This document shows positions 26,221 through 36,930 of a stretch of DNA of 64,000 bases, in pieces. A program made the position numbers and the translations under genes. The first letter of the stretch is position 1. Each line of letters opens with the position of its first letter. The notes beneath the pieces were generated by a model. The model saw only the letters and a list, made by a program, of their open reading frames with translations, made no database searches and was not told the origin of the DNA. Source of the DNA: Hofstenia miamia (lineage: Eukaryota > Xenacoelomorpha > Acoela > Hofsteniidae); NCBI GenBank assembly GCA_900660155.1, contig CABFPE010000560.1, forward strand, positions 452,103-516,102, given 5' to 3'.

Positions 26221-27080
26221 TTGAACGTCTTTGCTGGTGCTACATCCCTGGATGTGGCAAATGCTTTTATCAAAGATAAAAAGAAAATGCCACTTCATCA
26301 GCTCTTCTCTTGTCTTAATAAAGAAAATGCTGCTGAAGCTCTCCTGCTCCTTTTCAAAAACTCTCTCAGTTCTAGATCAACTTCTACCACTAGTCCTACT
26401 CATTCACCATTTTCAGAAGAAACTCCATCATACACTCCTCTTAATCTAAAAAACTCTAGATCACCCTTGCCTTCTCCTCATCAATATGAATCTTTCAAAT
26501 GATATCATCCAGAAAATCACTTGCCTCAACCTCAAAATGTCCGTCAACAACACATTCCTCTCAAGCCTCATTTATCTGTAAAATCTATCAAGCCCAGAAC
26601 TACCTCTCTCATCATTGGAAGCAGTATCTTGAAGTATGTCCATTCTCACAATGTTTTTTCAAATCAAACAACAACAACAATTCACTCATATCCTTGTCAA
26701 AATTCTCATCAACTCTCTCAAAAGATCCAGAATTATCCTACAATGCACATCAACTCCATCTTCATAAATACAGGAGTCATTGATGCACTCAAATCTACTG
26801 ACATCAAACAATTTCAACAGAACATCAATCATCTTGTATCTTTAATCCATTGAAAATTCACTCTGTGGTTCATCTATTTCCTAGAAATTACTCCAGTCTG
26901 TGAATATTTTGCTCTACAGAAGAATCATGTCATCACTAGATTTAATGAAGCCTTATCACATCTCTCTACTAATAAATTCAATGTCATTCCAGTCTTCAAA
27001 AGCTTTCTGAATTCACAACAAAGTATCAACTCCAACCTCTTTGCCCATGATGCAATCCACTTATGTCAATAAGGAATTGC
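26221..27080 (+). pseudogene. LINE ORF1 with SGNH (GDSL-like) hydrolase domain
   Basis: ORF1 proteins of CR1/L2-type LINEs often carry an SGNH lipase/esterase-like domain, thought to help RNA or membrane association. The N-terminal part (26221-26502) is helical and then Ser/Pro-rich. After a stop at 26500 the frame continues with TSLIIGSSILKYV, the block-I nucleophile motif (GSS for GDS), then SIFINTGVIDALKS, the block-III region. The last block, FAHDAIHL, supplies the catalytic Asp (27049-27051) and His (27058-27060) in the usual D-x-x-H form. A stop lies near 26853 and again after HL. The three blocks lie in order at the expected spacing (about 150 residues), so the assignment is good although the gene is dead. 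Confidence 0.7.
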
Positions 27081-27302
27081 TCATTTTGAATTCCAAATGT
27101 CACCTATCTAAAAGCTGCCAATTCTTCAAATTGTGCGAACTCTTCTTCCAATGCCTCCTTCATCTGAATTATTGTGAACATGTACAGAAAAAAGGTAAAT
27201 TTTATTATAAATTATTTAGTTATCTATGTAATGTTACAAAATGTACTTCTATAATATATAAATCCACATCCGCATGCTTCAAAACATACTCATTTAACAT
27301 AT

Positions 27303-28087
27303 TGTAGAGTCACTTGGGGCCCTATTTTTGGATTTTAATTTATTTGGCACTCTGAAAATAGTGTTACGTCTTTTTGACGTCCTGATTTGATGATTAGGTG
27401 CTACCAATTTGTATCAATTTCTTTAATTCAATTTGTTCACATTTTCAAGTGTAGTTATTTGATAGAATTATTATTTGTCCCATCAGTTTAAATTATGTGT
27501 GATTCCTTGTTTTAACTTTGTAAGGGAAATTGTGTTTAAAACTGTAAACAGTATTCAGGTAATAATTTACAGATTTTGTAATAAATATCTGAAAACACTG
27601 TAGCAAAGCACACAATAAATTTGTCTTCCTTCAACTGCATTTTATCTTTTTCACTTTTATTATCTAGTAACCCCTTTTAGATTTATCATAAAGGATATGG
27701 TTATGATAACTATTGCTTAAGATCTGGTGACAATTCAGGAGGAAACTGCACTGAGTCTGGGGCCCCAAATAGCTCCTTAATGGTGACAGCATGAATAGTG
27801 GTTGCTTTAGGTTATGATTAGGTGTAGGGAATAACAACTTTTTATTTGATTGATTTGTAAGGATGGCTTTGTGGACGTGGCTTCAACATGGTGCTGTGTG
27901 AATTGGTCACCACTGGAGTTCTTTATGGAAATTCTGTGTTTATTAGGCAAATCATTGAACCACCAATGTTTCTTTCTTTTGTTGGAATGTGGGTCACTCT
28001 CTGCTATGGTAAATTTTAGAAGCTTCAATCTTAACTCTTGAGTTTCCCAGTACTTCTAGAGTAGCCAGAGCTCCCCATGATTCTACA
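27303..28087 (+). repeat. Solo LTR, family 1 (gypsy type), 4-bp target duplication
   Basis: It starts TGTAGAGTCACT and ends ATTCTACA, a perfect 6-bp inverted terminus. ATAT flanks it on both sides (27299-27302 and 28088-28091). The first part matches the 3' LTR of gypsy element A at 40523 and the last 230 bp match the 5' LTR of element B that ends at 42408, so this is the complete LTR (785 bp) of that family. It sits inside the LINE, between ORF1 and ORF2, and so is younger than the LINE. Confidence 0.85.
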
Positions 28088-29353
28088 ATATTATGCATAT
28101 ACAGTTTAATTCAGTACCCTTCTTAATCACCTCAATAACTATTTTTATTCCATAAGATTACTTCTTTCAGGAGATATTAAATTCAACCCAGGACAAATTC
28201 TAGGAGAATCACAATTAGAAAATAAACTAATAACTATAAATTTGTTTATGTCATTGCTAGAAGTCTCAATTCAAACAGAAATGATTTTCTAAACTTAATA
28301 AATAAGATAGGACAAAATGCAATATTCTTAATTACTGAAACTTAGTTACAACATAACACTGATACTAACTTGTTTAATCCTGACCAACATTATTATGACA
28401 TTTTCATAAAAAACTGATTAAGTTAAAGATGGCAGGCTCATGATTTTAGCTCCCAAATTTTAAAACCAGTACATAAATTAGAATATGAATTAAAACATGA
28501 TATATTTGAATCACTCTGGATAGAAATTATATCATTTGAAANTTCAATCTTAACTCTTGAGTTTCCCAGTACTTCTAGAGTAGCCAGAGCTCCCCATGAT
28601 TCTACAATATTATGCATATACAGTTTAATTCAGTACCCTTCTTAATCACCTCAATAACTATTTTTATTCCATAAGATTACTTCTTTCAGGAGATATTAAA
28701 TTCAACCCAGGACAAATTCTAGGAGAATCACAATTAGAAAATAAACTAATAACTATAAATTTGTTTATGTCATACCAATGTTTCTTTCTTTTGTTGGAAT
28801 GTGGGTCACTCTCTGCTATGGTAATTTTTAGAAGCTTCAATCTTAACTCTTGAGTTTCCCAGTACTTCTAGAGTAGCCAGAGCTCCCCATGATTCTACAA
28901 TATTATGCATATACAGTTTAATTCAGTACCCTTCTTAATCACCTCAATAACTATTTTTATTCCATAAGATTACTTCTTTCAGGAGATATTAAATTCAACC
29001 CAGGACAAATTCTAGGAGAATCACAATTAGAAAATAAACTAATAACTATAAATTTGTTTATGTCATTGCTAGAAGTCTCAATTCAAACAGAAATGATTTT
29101 CTAAACTTAATAAATAAGATAGGACAAAATGCAATATTCTTAATTACTGAAACTTAGTTACAACATAACACTGATACTAACTTGTTTAATCCTGACCAAC
29201 ATTATTATGACATTTTCATAAAAAACTGATTAAGTTAAAGATGGCAGGCTCATGATTTTAGCTCCCAAATTTTAAAACCAGTACATAAATTAGAATATGA
29301 ATTAAAACATGATATATTTGAATCACTCTGGATAGAAATTATATCATTTGAAA
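27962..29353 (+). repeat. Nested near-identical direct duplications around a single N
   Basis: Bases 27962-28541 recur at 28774-29353 (offset 812, one visible difference), and 28024-28254 recur again at 28543-28773 right after the N at 28542. The duplicated block covers the LTR end and the start of LINE ORF2. Most likely an assembly overlap combined with a small real or false tandem copy. Confidence 0.85.
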
Positions 29354-29700
29354 ATAAATGCCATAAAGAACTGATTAATATCACATACAATCCCAATAAG
29401 AATTATCATATTGACTATCTAAAATTTAAGGCGAATGAAATTTCCAAAATAATTGATCCCTACTATTCTATAAATATATTTGATGACTTTAGTATAAATT
29501 ATTTTATTAATCTTGAAAAAAATTCGTTAAAAGAATTTTGTGCAACATATGATTTTCATTGTGTAAATACTGACTGCTCTACACGACATAACAATTTAAT
29601 TGATTACTTCCTAACAAATTCCGACTTAGTTTTTAAACCCTTCATGTTTGAATCATTTACTGACCATGCTCTTCACACATATATAAGTAATATAACTACC
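28100..29700 (+). pseudogene. LINE ORF2, N-terminal part: 2A-like motif and AP endonuclease
   Basis: The first copy begins LNNYFYSIRLLLSGDIKFNP followed by GQ (28130-28190), a 2A-like hydrophobic stretch plus D-x-x-x-NPG motif. Next come SLNSNRNDFLNLINKI and AIFLITET, the entry of the AP-endonuclease domain with its catalytic Glu (ITET) near 28340. The domain closes near 29570-29665 with TRHNNLIDYFLTNSD and FTDHALHTYIS, holding the catalytic D-H pair. Stops interrupt the frame (for example right after ITET). The middle part is seen cleanly only in the last assembly copy (after 28836). Confidence 0.75.
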
Positions 29701-31626
29701 AAAGTCAATAAATTTAAAATAATTTATGCAAGAGATTATCTAAATTATTCAAATGAAATAATGGAAACACTTTTGAAGAACATATCATTCAACTATAGAT
29801 ACACATTAAAATCTGGATCTTGCATGATTAATTATATTTCAAAAGAAATTTGCAATGCAGTTAATAAAGCAGCATCAATTAAGTACTGCAAAGTAAAATT
29901 AAAAGCATGCAAGTTTGCTTTATCAAATGCCAACAATAGTGACATACATGAACTAGTAAGTATTAAAAGAAAATTGTTTGATCTTGCTCAAACAGAACCA
30001 ACAACAACTAATTGCACTAATTACAAAAAATCAAAGAGGAATATTAAACATTTAAGAAATAAAAAAACTGCCTTAAAAGAAAAAAGATTCTTCAATAAAC
30101 TAAATAATACAAACAAAAAATGGCGATATATTCATAAAATTTTCGGAAAAAGTAAAGGAATTTCAACTGATATTAATAAATGAAGTATTGATAGCCAAAC
30201 TACAACAGAAAAAACCAGAATAATAGACCACCTAAATACAACATTTAGGGAACATTTCAATTTTCCCCAATATAAGAGAAAGAAAAATATTAATAAATTC
30301 CCAGGAAAAACATACTTTTCTTTTAGACTCATAAATGCAAATGAACTAGAAACCATAATAAAAACTTTAGATACAAATAAATCAACAGCATCCTATAATC
30401 TCCCAATCTTTATTATTAAATGTCATTTTTATATCTTTAGTGAACATCGACTATTTGCATTTAACCAATGCATTATTGATAATATATTCCCAGATATATT
30501 TGCATAAAAAAAACGACCCTCTAAATGCACAAAATTATAGGCCCATCTGCATTGGCAATCCCTTTAGTAAACTATTTGAAAAATTATTAAATATTCAAAT
30601 AAACTCATATTTGATATCTGAAAATATTCTTTAAAAAAAACAATTTGGTTTTCATAATGGTGATAGCACTCAAGATGCAATTTTATCAATATCAGAACAA
30701 ATAAAATCTAATTTAACCCTAAACAAATGTAGTTGTGTTGCACTTCTTGATTTGAGCAAAGCTTTTGACTCAATGAATTTTGAAATATTAAGGGACAAAT
30801 TAATATATTGTAACTTTATAACAAATCTGTTTACTTAATATTGAAAAAACACAATTTATAATATTCTCCCCTAAGACAAACAGAAGTCTCACAAAAAACA
30901 TAGAACTTAAATTAAATAATGTACCAGTAAAGCAAAGCAAATCTATTAACTATTTAGGTGTTGAAATTGACAATGATTTAAACTTCAAACAATTCTTTAT
31001 GGCTAAAATTAAAAAAATGGTTTCTGGAGTTAGGTATCTTTATCATCTCATAAATATTTACAAAATGTACCACAAACAATTAATAAATGCACTCTGCTTT
31101 TCACACTTTCAATATTGCTCATTCCTCATTACAAATATTAATTCAAAAAATCACATCCTGTCTAAAACTTCTTAATTGGTCAATTAAAATACTCAATTTC
31201 ACACAAAAACATGACAATGCATCTGATTACCAATTAAAATACAAAATACTATCTCCTTATTATCAAAATCAAACAGCATATGTTATGAATATTATTGAAA
31301 TTCAAATTTGGTCAAGCTGTAATTTAGAATTTAGTTTTTAAAACAGTATATTAAATTAAATTAATGGTCTCAAAAATTTTTATGTGTGGATAAATATTTT
31401 AATAGTTTTCACCACACAGAAACTAAATTATGGAACAACTTTAACAGAGAAATTAAATTTGAAAAAAATTACAAGAAATTCAGGAAGAAATTGCAAACAT
31501 TCCTCTTTAATAGACAATGCCTACTTAATGAAAATAATACACAACATTAATTTGAAAATTTTGTATAAAATGCACACACACAATGTAGCATCCACTACCA
31601 AGCATGAACAGAGTAAATTATTCTTT
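29701..31626 (+). pseudogene. LINE ORF2, reverse transcriptase and C-terminal part
   Basis: A Lys-rich linker (29701-30180) leads into the reverse transcriptase. LNAQNYRPICIGNPFSKLFE (30510-30580) is the finger motif, KQFGFHNGDSTQDAI (30640-30690) the next block, and CVALLDLSKAFDSMNFEILR (30730-30795) motif A with the first catalytic Asp. The region that should carry motifs B and C (FADD) is missing: motif A's helix is followed within 60 bp by IEKTQFIIFSP and by YLGVEIDNDLNF, the thumb segment (30840-30980). The copy is therefore internally deleted as well as full of stops. The last frames end near 31626. Confidence 0.75.
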
Positions 31627-31639
31627 TAAATCATTGGAT

Positions 31640-32109
31640 ATGGATGCACTGATATTTCAAACCTAAGTTTCAAACTTAGTGATTGTCCCCTCAGAGCTTT
31701 AGATTATGTGTAATTGCTCAGTTAATTTGTGAGGGAAACGAACTTTTGTAAAAATGGTAGATATTTACCTTCTGTTGTTATAAATAGGGAACTCAAATGT
31801 AAGCAAACATCAAATAAATTTCATTCCCACTGGATACCTTTTGCTTTTTTATTTTATTATATCTTACTAAGCATTTTAGCTCTGGTATGAATTTTATAAT
31901 AATGAAATTGTAAGATTCAGCGATAATGTGGGGAGGAACTCTGCTGTGCCTGGGGGGAATAACTCACTCCGTGACAGTTGTGAGCCCATATTGTGGTCGC
32001 TTTAGGCTCTGTGTAGGCATAGGCAATAAAAGAACTACATCTGTTGATTGAACATGTACAAATTAAAACACACCTTGAATATACTATGCTGTTGGTGTAC
32101 ACAAATACA
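31640..32109 (+). repeat. 5' LTR remnant of gypsy A (left limit uncertain)
   Basis: The words TTTCAAACTTAGTGATTGTC (31662) and the AATAAATTT...TTTTGCTTTTTTA stretch recur in the 3' LTR at 40634 and in the solo LTR at 27620-27660. The right end reads AATACA, followed at 32110 by TGGTAACTACACG, a plausible decayed primer-binding site. The TGTAGAGTCACT start of the family is not visible here, so the left boundary is approximate. Confidence 0.55.
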
Positions 32110-32339
32110 TGGTAACTACACGTTATTTAATATCTTATTACATGAGCTGAGAAGATAAACCTGGAGATAAATTATTTGTATTGAGCTAGAAATTACAACT
32201 TGAGACACACTATGCCCTGCTACCATCTGTTAAGTGCTTTCATTTCTCCTACACAGTTGGATGTTTCTCCTACATTATTGGAATTGTTATTGTAACCTTT
32301 TTCTCTTACTTTGCTTTACTTGTTTAATTATTCTTGTTC

Positions 32340-33994
32340 TTATGGATATGGATTTTTCTAACTCTTGTAATGGGACTCCCACTCAGGGTTTCCCCTGTGT
32401 GAGTGCTGGCAGCTTAGACACTGTCCCTCACACCACTGGACTTAATTCTGTTGTTGTTTTACTGACTCCTACCCCAATTATACCTGTTTCTGGTATATCC
32501 ACACACTCTGAAGTTTTGCCACAAGAGACCCCCACTCCTGCTGCTCTGTTGAATCAATTTCTTATGCATACTTCACCATCGCCTCATTCTGAGTTGCGAC
32601 ACCTGAGGTTCAACAACTCAGAGAAGCCCTAGCTGAACAAATCTTGCAGTGCCATTCCTGTGAAGCCTGTTTTGACGCCCTACAAGCTGAAATGAGACAA
32701 CAAGCCACCACTGCTTGGCAGCATGAAGGATGCCTGCTTGACTCAATCTCCGCCTTGGAGATGCAAATTCAGGAAGCATTCTCACATCCCCCTCCAACTC
32801 CCCCAGGGGAACCTGAGTATGTAACTTGGGCTCTGTTGGACAAGGCTCTCAATGCCCTTTCAGAAAAGTTTTCAACAGTTATATCACAGGCAATGTCTGC
32901 CCACTTCTCTAGTGCTTTGTCAGCACCTACTCCATCCCGTGATGCCACCATTCATTACCCCCATTACCTCTTTTACAAGTGGAGCACCTACATTCACTCA
33001 GTCTACCCTTTCTCAAGTTGTGACATTAACTACAGTAGCTACACCAAGTTCTTGCACCCCAAGTGTAACAGTTGTGCCTCTGGCACCCATAAATGTCTCA
33101 GTTACTCCCACTACCACAATTGTTCCACCTTCTTCTCCAAGTGACCCTATTGGGCCCATGACAACTCACAGACCATGCTTCACTCAGTCTATTTTGCCCA
33201 CTGAAGAACCAGGGAATGAACAATCAAATCCTTTCAATAGACACTCAGTATTGCCTAAATTCACTGGCAAAATCAATGAAATCTCACAGTTGTTCAATGA
33301 GTGGCTCTTTCTGTTCAAGCTTACAATGAAGCAGTATAAAACCACTCAGGACGCTGCTGCTGCATAATTTCCCATGTTCCTTCAAGGCCTTGCATACAAT
33401 CAGTATATGATGCTGGATAGGGAAGTTAAGACAAATTACCAGTTACTTGTTGGTCACTTTGAGGACCACTACAAAGCGCCTCACATCAAACAGCAGTATA
33501 AGATGCTCTTATGTGATCTTTCCTTCAAGAAGGGAGATGATGTGAGAACCTACATAACACAAGTTGATCTACTCTTCTGCCTCAGTAAACTAACTCCAGA
33601 ATACTTGAGACACAATCTCTTCTCTTACATTTGTCAGGGATTCCCTTCTACCATCAGGAGCTGTCTTGAACTTAAATGTGATCCAGAAGATGATTTGAAC
33701 TCTATTATTAAGAAGGCAATTAGCATTGTTTATATGCTACAAAACATTATGTGCATTAAGAGAGATGCTGGTGACCTGAAGACAGGTCAAACTACCACTA
33801 AGTCATTAACCTCATCAAGTTCTGCTACAGTGCACAAGAAGACAGACACTGAAAGACAGTCAGCCCACATCTGTACCCAGAGTGGGGCAGTTATCCACCT
33901 AATTGCAGATGGGGATGGTATCATCATTGATGAGCCTTCTGTTGAAGCATGTACTCCCAACACCCTGGTTGAGTCTGTCAACCATTTAAATTAG
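32340..33994 (+). pseudogene. gag region of gypsy A
   Basis: Gag packages the element RNA into particles. The first part is Ser/Thr/Pro-rich with GTPTQGFPCVSAG and a coiled segment, as also seen in element B. The capsid-like middle contains RHSVLPKFTGKINEISQLFN and then QLLVGHFEDHYKAPHIKQQY and NLFSYICQGFPSTIRSCLEL, which are shared almost word for word with element C. The end reads GDGIIIDEPS...HLN and stops at a slippery-type heptamer (see separate entry). The copy is broken. Confidence 0.8.
33985..33994 (+). promoter_or_regulatory. -1 frameshift-type heptamer at the gag end, element A
   Basis: TTTAAAT lies in the T-TTA-AAT phase immediately before the gag stop codon, and the pol frame begins in the -1 phase at the same place. 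This is a canonical X-XXY-YYZ slippery heptamer. Elements B (GTTAAAC) and C (TTTAAAT) have one at exactly the same position. Gag-pol frameshifting is a known strategy of this group; actual use is inferred. Confidence 0.6.
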
Positions 33995-34029
33995 TTGTAG
34001 CACCACCTTCTGAAAACTGTGCTCATGAT

Positions 34030-34500
34030 GTTTTGGTGATAACTTCATTGCTATGCACTAATGTCATCCCTGCAGACATGAACAGATTACTGACTAACGC
34101 CACCATTGATACAGGAGCTTCTGTATCCATCATCAGCAACACCTGTTGCAACAAGCTTTGCCTAAAGAGAGAAGATCTGTTACCTTCCACCACTCATTTA
34201 TTGGACACTTTGGGGAATACTATTTTGCTGAAGGGCCAGATTAACAACCTTTAGTTGCGCATTCATCAGGAATGTTTTCACATAGACCTCATTGTGGTTG
34301 ACACCTGCAATTGGCCTTTACCATATGATGTCATCCTTGGGAATGACTTCCTTGAGAGAAATGCATGTGTAATTGATTATGGAACCAACACTCTCTCTAT
34401 TTGCAAAAGTGAGCCACAGGAGGAACTTGCTACTACCTCTAACCAAGAAATCTTGTTAACTTTCACAGATAGAATCATTGTGGAACCATGGCTGGTCTGA
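34030..34500 (+). pseudogene. Aspartic protease region of gypsy A
   Basis: The retropepsin word IDTGASVSIIS lies near 34105, followed by a second half with YDVILGNDFLERNACVIDY (near 34325), the usual flap-to-C-terminal pattern (ILGNDFL). The enzyme would cut the Gag-Pol polyprotein inside the particle. Elements B and C carry the same segment. Confidence 0.8.
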
Positions 34501-34629
34501 CTCGAGCTTAAAGCTGCAGCCTGTCTGCCCATTCTCACCCCAATTCACAATCTAAGTGAACTGAGTGATCCAGTTCAGATCCCAGCTGTAAGTGAGAGAA
34601 CTCATGGGCATCTGAGTCCACAAGAACGT

Positions 34630-35800
34630 GATGTGCTCTCTGTCCTCTTGTGCCAGCACCATGATGTGTTTAATTACAGATCAATTAGTGTTGGAAAAGC
34701 TGTTGGGGAACAACATGCTATTGAAACCAAGAGTGATCACCCCATTTGGTTGCCTGTTGAAAGGGTATCTGAGAACTTAAGAGCAGAGTATGAACAGATC
34801 CTTAGCAATCTAATTGAAAGCAGGATCATACAGAATAGTAATAGTCCGTATGCTGCACCTATGGTGTTGATTTGCCAAGGAGAGAAGTACTGCCTCTGCA
34901 TTGATTTCCGACAATTAAATGATATTACAACTAAGGATGTGCATCAATTACCTCACATTGAGGACCTACTCTATGATGCCAGCAAGTACAAGTTATTTTC
35001 ATGCTTGGATCTCTGTAAAGCCTATTGGCAGATACTGATGAAGCCTGCCAACATTCTGATAACCACTTTTATTACGCCTTACAGACTCTTTAAATTGAAG
35101 TACATGGCCTTCAGGCTCTGCAATGCTCTGGCCACATTTCAGCATTATGTCATGTGTGTACTACAGAATGGCGCTAACATTCTCAAACCTGGGATCACCA
35201 CATACATGGACGATATTCTCATTGCTGGACACACATTCTCTGATCACTTAGATAAACTGGTTCACACTCTTAAGATCCTGTACAACTCTGGACTCTGGGT
35301 AAATGGAAATAAATGTTTACTCATTTCACAATGAGTTACCTTCTTGAGACTCCCCCACTCATGTAAGGATGTCCAATGCCTGATGGGCTTTCTTAACTAT
35401 TATGGCTCCTTCATCTCTGAACTAGCCAACTGAACCAAGCATATCTCTAACCTCCTACAAAAGAATACTGAATTCTGTTGGACTTGGGCTGAACAAGAAG
35501 AGCTGGATGCTGTAAAGTGAGAGCTCAGACGGATCCCTAGTCTGAACATGGCAGATTACATGAAAGAATTTATTGTCAATTGTGACATGAGCTCAGTCGC
35601 CATCAGTGGTGTGCTTAGCCAAGTGATCAATGGCCAGAATGCCTTGTACAATATTTCAGCAAGAACCTCTGCAATGCTGAACTGAACTATAGAGCTACGA
35701 AATCAGAAATGCCTTGGAATACCTTAATGACTTCTCTTTTATGATCACTCACTGCCCTGGGAGATTGCATCTCAATGCTGACTATTTCACTGCTCTGCCA
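34630..35800 (+). pseudogene. Reverse transcriptase and RNase H region of gypsy A
   Basis: Typical Ty3/gypsy order: NSPYAAPMVLICQGEKYCLC (fingers), IDFRQLNDITTKD, LFSCLDLCKAYWQI (motif A), TFITPYRLFKLKYMAFRLCN (motif B) and TYMDDILIAG (motif C with the YxDD box, near 35210). A thumb with LYNSGLWVNGNKC follows, then DVQCLMGFLNYYGSF and the RNase H entry EFIVNCDMSSVAISGVLSQ near 35570. Copies DNA from the element RNA. Decayed. Confidence 0.85.
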
Positions 35801-36249
35801 AACTACAAGTGAGACCTGTGAAAGCTGCCAGGTGAAAAAACTCAATTTGGATTCATCCCAGCTTGTGAGTATGAACTCCTCCCTGATATCAATGCAGATT
35901 AAAATGGGAAAGCAATCCTCCCCATAATGGTGAAGAATGAGAATTAAGAAAATGAAATTGCCACCCATCAACTACATGACAAAGTCTTGTCTGAAATTGT
36001 CTTTAAGATTAAGAACCCTGACCATGCTATCAGTGACTTTGTGAAGATACTTTCAATTTTATCATTGGAAGCTCACTGAAGCTGGACTTCTCTATGTGCA
36101 TAGTCAGAACAACCGCCTGGCAATCCCAGAGTATTTTAAGCAAGATCTTGTCCAGAAGATCCATGAATGTTGTCACCTTGGGATTATCCAGACGGAAAGA
36201 ACATTCAATGCTCATTACATTACCATCAGTATTAGAGCCACGGGACAAA

Positions 36250-36930
36250 TGTGATTGATAAGTGTGAAGCATGCTTGCTTCAAGGAGCTGGACACTTTCC
36301 AGAGCAGAGAGCCAAGCTCCATAGTCAGGTCACGAAACAAATGAATGAAGTGGTCCACATGGACATCAAAAAACTATCAAGGGATGAGCAAGGATTCCAA
36401 TATTTGTTGGTCTTGATAGACCATTTTACTAAGTATGCACAACTCATTCCTCTTGACAATACCACCACCAAAGTGATCAGCAAAAGAATTGTGAAAGACT
36501 GGATCTTTAAGCTTGGGCCTATGGAGTGTTTGGTCTCTGATCATGGTCCTCAGTTCAAAAACTCTTTAATGTCTACTCTCATGAAAGAACTAGAGATCAT
36601 CCACAATTTCACCACTGCTTACCATCCACAGTCAAATGGCGTCGTCAAGTGACTGAACCACACCATCATTAAACTGATCAGAGTCACTTTAGCCTGCACC
36701 TCTGGCTGGAATTGGAGATGCGTCATAGAAGTGGTCGAATTCTTTTACAATACCACCACCAAAGTAAGCCCTTTCAAAGCCATGTTCATTGATGATGGTG
36801 TAAATGAGATAGAGTATTATGATAACCTCCTTGAATGTGAGGAAGATGACCTTACACAGGTCGAATATGATAGTAACCTCAGTATTAGTAGCAACACTAT
36901 AGCTAATTGTGTTTTGCCTAAATGAAAAAC
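36250..36930 (+). pseudogene. Integrase region of gypsy A
   Basis: A short CxxC zinc-binding remnant (DKCEACLLQGAGHFPEQRA) leads into the rve core: VVHMDIKKLSRDEQGFQYLL, IDHFTKYAQLIPLDN, LVSDHGPQFKNS and TAYHPQSNG. These are the standard blocks of the D,D-35-E integrase core, nearly identical to those of element C. The C-terminal part continues FYNTTTKVSPFKAMFIDDG (36735-36800). Confidence 0.85.

Larger units (their letters stand above)
26040..31626 (+). mobile_element. CR1/L2-like LINE, two ORFs, split by a solo LTR
   Basis: The order is ORF1 with an SGNH-hydrolase signature, a linker, a solo LTR insertion (27303-28087, flanked by ATAT), then ORF2 with a 2A-like start, AP endonuclease and reverse transcriptase. 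This is the standard architecture of CR1/L2-group non-LTR retrotransposons. Both ORFs have many stops, and part of the reverse transcriptase is deleted. The left end is uncertain; the right end is the last open frame before the LTR of the next gypsy element. About 0.8 kb of its length (28024-28835) is probably duplicated by assembly. Confidence 0.75.
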
